This document shows positions 60,358 to 64,000 of a stretch of 64,000 bases of DNA, piece by piece. The notes under the pieces were generated by a model. The model was not told where the DNA came from. It was given only the letters and a program-made list of their open reading frames with translations, and made no database searches. The position numbers and the translations under genes are program-made. Position 1 is the stretch's first letter. Each line of letters starts with the position of its first letter. Origin of the DNA: Lacihabitans sp. CCS-44 (GTDB taxonomy: Bacteria > Bacteroidota > Bacteroidia > Cytophagales > Spirosomataceae); contig NZ_RJUE01000055.1 of assembly GCF_024343735.1 (NCBI RefSeq), positions 1-64,000 on the forward strand, read 5' to 3'.

Positions 60358-61388
60358 GTAAAGAGTTAAAAACAGGCGTATTGTTGGTAAATTTGGGAAC
60401 GCCTGATTCACCTAGTGTGCCAGATGTTAGAAAATATTTGAGAGAATTTCTTTGGGACGAAAGGGTGTTGGATATACCCGCAGTGCCTAGATGGTTGTTG
60501 GTAAACGGTATTATTGCACCTTTTAGGTCCCCAAAGTCGGCCAAGATATATAGAGAATTGTGGACTGAAAATGGTTCTCCATTAAAAATTTATGGACTAG
60601 CAAATGAGCGTGATTTGCAAACGAAATTGGGCGACCAATATGTGGTAAAATTGGCCATGCGATATCAGAATCCATCTATACAATCTAAGTTGGATGAATT
60701 TCAAACCTCAGGTATTAAGGATTTGATAGTTATACCGTTATTTCCTCATTATGCTTCGGCTTCCACAGGTTCTGTTTATCAGAAAGTGATGGAGATTGTT
60801 TCTAAATGGCTGGTGATACCAGAAATAAAAATCGTGAATAACTTTTACGATTATCCAAAATTTATAGCTGGATTTGCTGCCAATGCCCGCAAACACATGG
60901 AAAAGTTTGATTATGAGCATTTTCTATTTTCTTATCACGGAATACCTGAGCGACAAATAACCAAAGGCGACTGCCATAATGTATGTAAGTTTGGTACTTG
61001 TTGTGACAATATCACCGAAAAAAACCAACATTGCTACCGAGCTCAGTGTTTTGAGACCACCAGACTTTTGGTGAAAGAATTGGGACTGAAAGAAGGTTCT
61101 TACACTACTAGTTTCCAATCTAGGCTAGGCAAAACACCTTGGATTAAGCCATATAGCGACGACGTCATCAAAGAATTTGGTAAAAAAGGGATCAAGAGTG
61201 TTTTGGCATTTTCACCTGCCTTTGTATCTGATTGTCTCGAAACCACCATAGAAGTTGGAGATGAATACAAAGAACTGTTTGAGGAACATGGCGGCGAAAA
61301 CTGGGATTTGGTGGAAAGCCTCAACGACTCCGAAAACTGGGTAAATCTGTTAAAGGAATTGGTTTTGGAAAACAGCCACCAAAAATAA
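60354..61388 (+). CDS. hemH: Ferrochelatase
   Basis: The enzyme inserts Fe(II) into protoporphyrin IX to make heme. The 344 residues match: TGVLLVNLGTPDSPSVPDVR, the catalytic His in FLFSYHGIPERQITKGDC, YTTSFQSRLGKTPWIKPY, and the acidic site SPAFVSDCLETTIEVGDEY. The start is GTG at 60354, overlapping the upstream stop as GTGA. Extra Cys in CHNVCKFGTCC may ligate a [2Fe-2S] cluster or zinc, as in some ferrochelatases. Confidence 0.95.
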   Translation: MSKELKTGVLLVNLGTPDSPSVPDVRKYLREFLWDERVLDIPAVPRWLLVNGIIAPFRSPKSAKIYRELWTENGSPLKIYGLANERDLQTKLGDQYVVKLAMRYQNPSIQSKLDEFQTSGIKDLIVIPLFPHYASASTGSVYQKVMEIVSKWLVIPEIKIVNNFYDYPKFIAGFAANARKHMEKFDYEHFLFSYHGIPERQITKGDCHNVCKFGTCCDNITEKNQHCYRAQCFETTRLLVKELGLKEGSYTTSFQSRLGKTPWIKPYSDDVIKEFGKKGIKSVLAFSPAFVSDCLETTIEVGDEYKELFEEHGGENWDLVESLNDSENWVNLLKELVLENSHQK

Positions 61389-61450
61389 ATTTGCTGAAAG
61401 TTTATCGAAAGGTATCTTTTTTGCGTTTCCAAAATAAAGAACAAGAAGTT

Positions 61451-62353
61451 TTGAAGAGATTATTGATATTTGTCCTCATAAGTATAAGTCTAAATTCGTG
61501 CTTTTTGTTCGGTAGTGGAGGTGGTGATCCTAAACCTGTAGTAGACTCTACAACTCAGTTTAATTCAACTCCACAGGTTTTTGACACGCCATTAGACAAA
61601 ACAAACGAGGCCTCAGGCATAGCACCTTCCAGACTTTATTTTGGTAATTTGTTTATCGTAGACGACAGTGAAGCAGCTGCAGGCTATCATGTATTTTCGA
61701 AAGATGGATCTTATCAGAAATTTGTAAATATCAATGCCCAAAACCGTGACTGGGAAGATATGGCTACAGGGAACGGCCCAGAGACTGGCAAAAGCTATAT
61801 ATATGCAGCAGATATCGGTGATAATAATGGAGGTGTACACAAGCAATACACTATTTACAGGTTTGAAGAGCCCAATTCAAGTGTGAATTTTGTAGAGAAA
61901 GTAGATGCCATTCAGTACTATTATCCAAATAATGCCTCAAATAACTCTGAAACACTACTTTTAGACCCAAAAACAAAGGATTTGTATATTATTACAAAAG
62001 ATGAATTGAATGTAAAGGTTTTCAGACTCAAATATCCGCAACCAGTAAATCAACCTTTTGAGGCAGAATTTTTAGGAACTATACCTTATTGGGGAATAGT
62101 GGGTGGAGATATTTCGGCTGACGGTAACGAAATATTATTGAAGACTTACATTGCAGTTTTTTATTGGAAATTGAAAAGCAATGAGACCGTTTTTCAGGCA
62201 CTTTCAAGGACAAGAGACGTTGGAGCACCGTATATTCAGGAAAACCAAGGTGAGTCCATTTGTTGGGATTATCAAGCTAAAGGCTATTATACCATAAGCG
62301 AAAGGGGAGGATTGCCCACTCCTCCAAAATTATATTATTATTCTAAGAAATAA
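61451..62353 (+). CDS. Hypothetical lipoprotein, beta-propeller-like
   Basis: The protein of about 300 residues starts with a lipoprotein signal (LKRLLIFVLISISLNSCFL) if TTG at 61451 is the start; a longer frame from a TTG at 61391 adds 20 residues before it. The body has repeated strands with NRDWEDMATGNGP and YAADIGDNNG, a calcium-site-like acidic pattern, and a late SICWDYQAKGYYTISE. I recall similar surface or periplasmic propellers in Bacteroidota; function unknown. It lies downstream of hemH on the same strand and has its own terminator. Confidence 0.75.
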   Translation: MKRLLIFVLISISLNSCFLFGSGGGDPKPVVDSTTQFNSTPQVFDTPLDKTNEASGIAPSRLYFGNLFIVDDSEAAAGYHVFSKDGSYQKFVNINAQNRDWEDMATGNGPETGKSYIYAADIGDNNGGVHKQYTIYRFEEPNSSVNFVEKVDAIQYYYPNNASNNSETLLLDPKTKDLYIITKDELNVKVFRLKYPQPVNQPFEAEFLGTIPYWGIVGGDISADGNEILLKTYIAVFYWKLKSNETVFQALSRTRDVGAPYIQENQGESICWDYQAKGYYTISERGGLPTPPKLYYYSKK

Positions 62354-62388
62354 AAAAGCCGTTTGGAGAATTTCTCTAAACGGCTTTT
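62354..62388. terminator. Bidirectional terminator between the lipoprotein gene and ffh
   Basis: AAAAGCCGTTTGGAGAA and TCTCTAAACGGCTTTT pair almost fully around a short loop, starting directly at the lipoprotein stop codon. It faces the ffh gene end at 62407 and can stop both transcripts. Confidence 0.85.
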
Positions 62389-62406
62389 CAGTATATATAT
62401 TTAATT

Positions 62407-63723
62407 TCATCCAAACATCCTTGATTTACCACTTGGACTCATTTTGTTGAATTTCTTCATCATTTTTTTCATTTGGTCAAATTGCTTCAAGAGATTGTTT
62501 ACTTCCTGAATAGTTCTTCCTGCTCCGCCAGCAATACGCTTTCTACGGCTTCCGTCTATGAGGTCTGGTAGTTCACGTTCTTTTGGGGTCATGCTTTTTA
62601 TGATAGACTCTATAGGCTTAAACGAATCGTTGCTGATGTCGAGGTCTTTCACAGCCGAACCCATGCCCGGTATCATGCCCATCACGTCTTTGATGTTACC
62701 CATTTTTTTTATTTGCTCCAACTGAGAAAGAAAATCGTTGAGATCAAAACTGTTCTCACGCATTTTCTTGTTCATCTTTTTGGCTTCGTCTTCGTCAAAA
62801 GCCTGCTGGGCTCTTTCTACCAAAGATATTACGTCACCCATGCCAAGAATTCTGCTGGCCATACGATCGGGGTGGAAAATGTCGAGGTCTTCCATTTTCT
62901 CTCCCGTACTCATAAACTTAATAGGCTTCTCAACTACAGTACGAATAGATAAGGCTGCACCACCGCGTGAGTCACCGTCAAGCTTAGTAAGTACAACACC
63001 ATCAAAATCAAGGCGTTCGTTGAAGGTTTTGGCTGTATTTACGGCATCTTGGCCCGTCATGGAGTCCACAACAAATAATATTTCTGATGGAGATATCGTC
63101 TTTTTGATGTTTTCAACCTCGGTCATCATGACCTCATCAACCGCCAAACGACCTGCCGTATCGACAATTACAATACTCTTGCCTTTGACTTTGGCCGCCG
63201 CCACAGCATTTTTAGCTATCGAAACTGCGTCTTTATTGTCTGGTTCAGCATAGACTTCCACGCCTATTTGCTCACCTAAAACCTGAAGTTGAGTGATGGC
63301 TGCAGGACGGTAAACGTCGCATGCTACTAACATCACTTGCTTTCCTTGTTTTTTAAGATAGGCCGCAAATTTTCCTGAAAAAGTAGTTTTACCTGAACCT
63401 TGCAAACCGGCTATCAAAATCACCGCTGGCGAACCCTTGAGGTTTACAGTCTGGGCCATGCCGCCCATAAGATCTTGCAACTGTTCCTGGACAATTTTTA
63501 CAAAAAGCTGCCCTGGCTCCACTGCTATCATTACTTTACGGTCAATAGCTTCTTGTTTTACCCTGTCTGTGACGTCTTTGGCTACTTTATAGTTAACGTC
63601 GGCGTCCATTAAGGCACGTCGGATTTCCTTTACTGTGCTGGCTATATTTACATCGGTGATACGCCCTTTGCCCTTAAGGGTTTTAAATGCACCGTTGAGT
63701 TTATCCTGAAGATTCTGAAACAT
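62407..63723 (-). CDS. ffh: Signal recognition particle protein Ffh
   Basis: The 438-residue GTPase targets nascent membrane and exported proteins to the SecYEG translocon together with 4.5S RNA and FtsY. The N domain begins MFQNLQDKLNGAFKTLKGKG. The G domain has GLQGSGKTTFSGKFA, DTAGRLAVDE and VLTKLDGDSRGGAAL. The C-terminal M domain is Met-rich (QFDQMKKMMKKFNKMSPSGKSRM) and binds signal sequences and RNA. No SRP RNA gene is visible nearby. Confidence 0.96.
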   Translation of the reverse strand: MFQNLQDKLNGAFKTLKGKGRITDVNIASTVKEIRRALMDADVNYKVAKDVTDRVKQEAIDRKVMIAVEPGQLFVKIVQEQLQDLMGGMAQTVNLKGSPAVILIAGLQGSGKTTFSGKFAAYLKKQGKQVMLVACDVYRPAAITQLQVLGEQIGVEVYAEPDNKDAVSIAKNAVAAAKVKGKSIVIVDTAGRLAVDEVMMTEVENIKKTISPSEILFVVDSMTGQDAVNTAKTFNERLDFDGVVLTKLDGDSRGGAALSIRTVVEKPIKFMSTGEKMEDLDIFHPDRMASRILGMGDVISLVERAQQAFDEDEAKKMNKKMRENSFDLNDFLSQLEQIKKMGNIKDVMGMIPGMGSAVKDLDISNDSFKPIESIIKSMTPKERELPDLIDGSRRKRIAGGAGRTIQEVNNLLKQFDQMKKMMKKFNKMSPSGKSRMFG

Positions 63724-63790
63724 ACCTGTTTATTTAGAAATTGAGGTACAAATTTAAGAAAAAAAATACTCAAAATTTTAAATAAATAAA

Positions 63791-63819
63791 AAACCCAAGC
63801 TATGATAACTTGGGTTTTT
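63791..63819 (-). terminator. Terminator after the right-edge gene
   Basis: AAAACCCAAG and CTTGGGTTTT pair perfectly around a 9-base loop. On the minus strand it follows the partial gene at 63859 and isolates ffh from it. Confidence 0.8.
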
Positions 63820-63858
63820 CTTCAAAGGTTTTTTAGATTCGGCTACAATGCTAAACTA

Positions 63859-63999
63859 TTACTGTGCAGTAGCAGTTCTTGTTACGTTTGTAGCTATCTG
63901 GAAGTTTTTCATTAATTTCTCTTTTCCGGTAATAACCTCAAAGAAATATTCGCCGTCTGCCAAGGCCGACAAGTCATATAACTTGCTGAAAGACTCGGT
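63859..63999 (-). CDS. C-terminal end of a small secreted protein (cut by window edge)
   Basis: Minus-strand codons from the right edge encode 46 residues ending in TAA, including SFSKLYDLSALADGEYFFEV and FQIATNVTRTATAQ. The pattern 'YDLS-L-DG-Y-FEV' is a small immunoglobulin-like beta domain common in short secreted proteins of Cytophagales (DUF3244-like). The N-terminus lies outside, so identity is tentative. Confidence 0.6.
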   Translation of the reverse strand, partial: TESFSKLYDLSALADGEYFFEVITGKEKLMKNFQIATNVTRTATAQ

Positions 64000-64000
64000 T

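Overview
The window reads as chromosome of an AT-rich Bacteroidota, most likely in the Cytophagales. The evidence is a SusC/SusD outer-membrane pair, a clade II nos cluster of the Bacteroidota type, many Sec lipoproteins, Tat-exported Gfo/Idh/MocA proteins, and promoters of the Bacteroidota form (TTG about 19 nt before TAnnTTTG) at several genes. No tRNA, rRNA, CRISPR array or phage block was seen. An IS4-type transposase is cut by the left edge and a small secreted protein by the right edge.

Layout. 0-11 kb is mostly housekeeping: a TonB-domain/TPR protein, an SDR, dihydrofolate reductase, a possible small membrane protein with its own promoter and terminator, PEP carboxylase, a radical SAM protein, a DinB/aminotransferase-V cluster and an RhlE-type helicase. 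11.7-14.5 kb holds two Tat-exported Gfo/Idh/MocA proteins, one of them GH109-like. 14.6-20.4 kb has small membrane and stress proteins and a two-component system.

20.5-33.6 kb is a respiratory, copper and NO block. On the minus strand are an MbnP-like copper protein with its diheme MbnH/MauG partner, a YHS protein and a PepSY protein, then the nitrous oxide reductase operon (cytochrome c, nosZ, membrane protein, nosL, nosD, nosF, nosY) and a fasciclin lipoprotein. Divergent from nos is a di-iron Fe-S repair protein with an Rrf2 regulator. The region between them carries three dyads and two -7 motifs. No nitrate, nitrite or NO reductase is visible, so this looks like N2O respiration without a full denitrification pathway here.

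33.8-54.0 kb is one long plus-strand carbohydrate locus: SusC, SusD, a beta-propeller/heme-c dehydrogenase-like protein, a DUF1080 protein, three TIM-barrel isomerases/epimerases, an alpha/beta hydrolase, a DUF4432 epimerase-like protein, a mannose-6-phosphate-isomerase-like cupin, a cytosolic Gfo/Idh/MocA oxidoreductase and a ribose-type ABC transporter. A VapBC toxin-antitoxin pair sits inside it. The set suggests glycoside uptake, oxidation to a keto-sugar, cleavage and intracellular reduction; the substrate is not evident. Its intergenic gaps are packed with short repeats, and two genes appear to start inside a copy of one repeat.

54.2-64 kb holds a 598-residue protein of uncertain function, an exported truncated hemoglobin with an HMA-like neighbour, PurF, a small protein, a hypothetical protein with ferrochelatase, a lipoprotein and Ffh.
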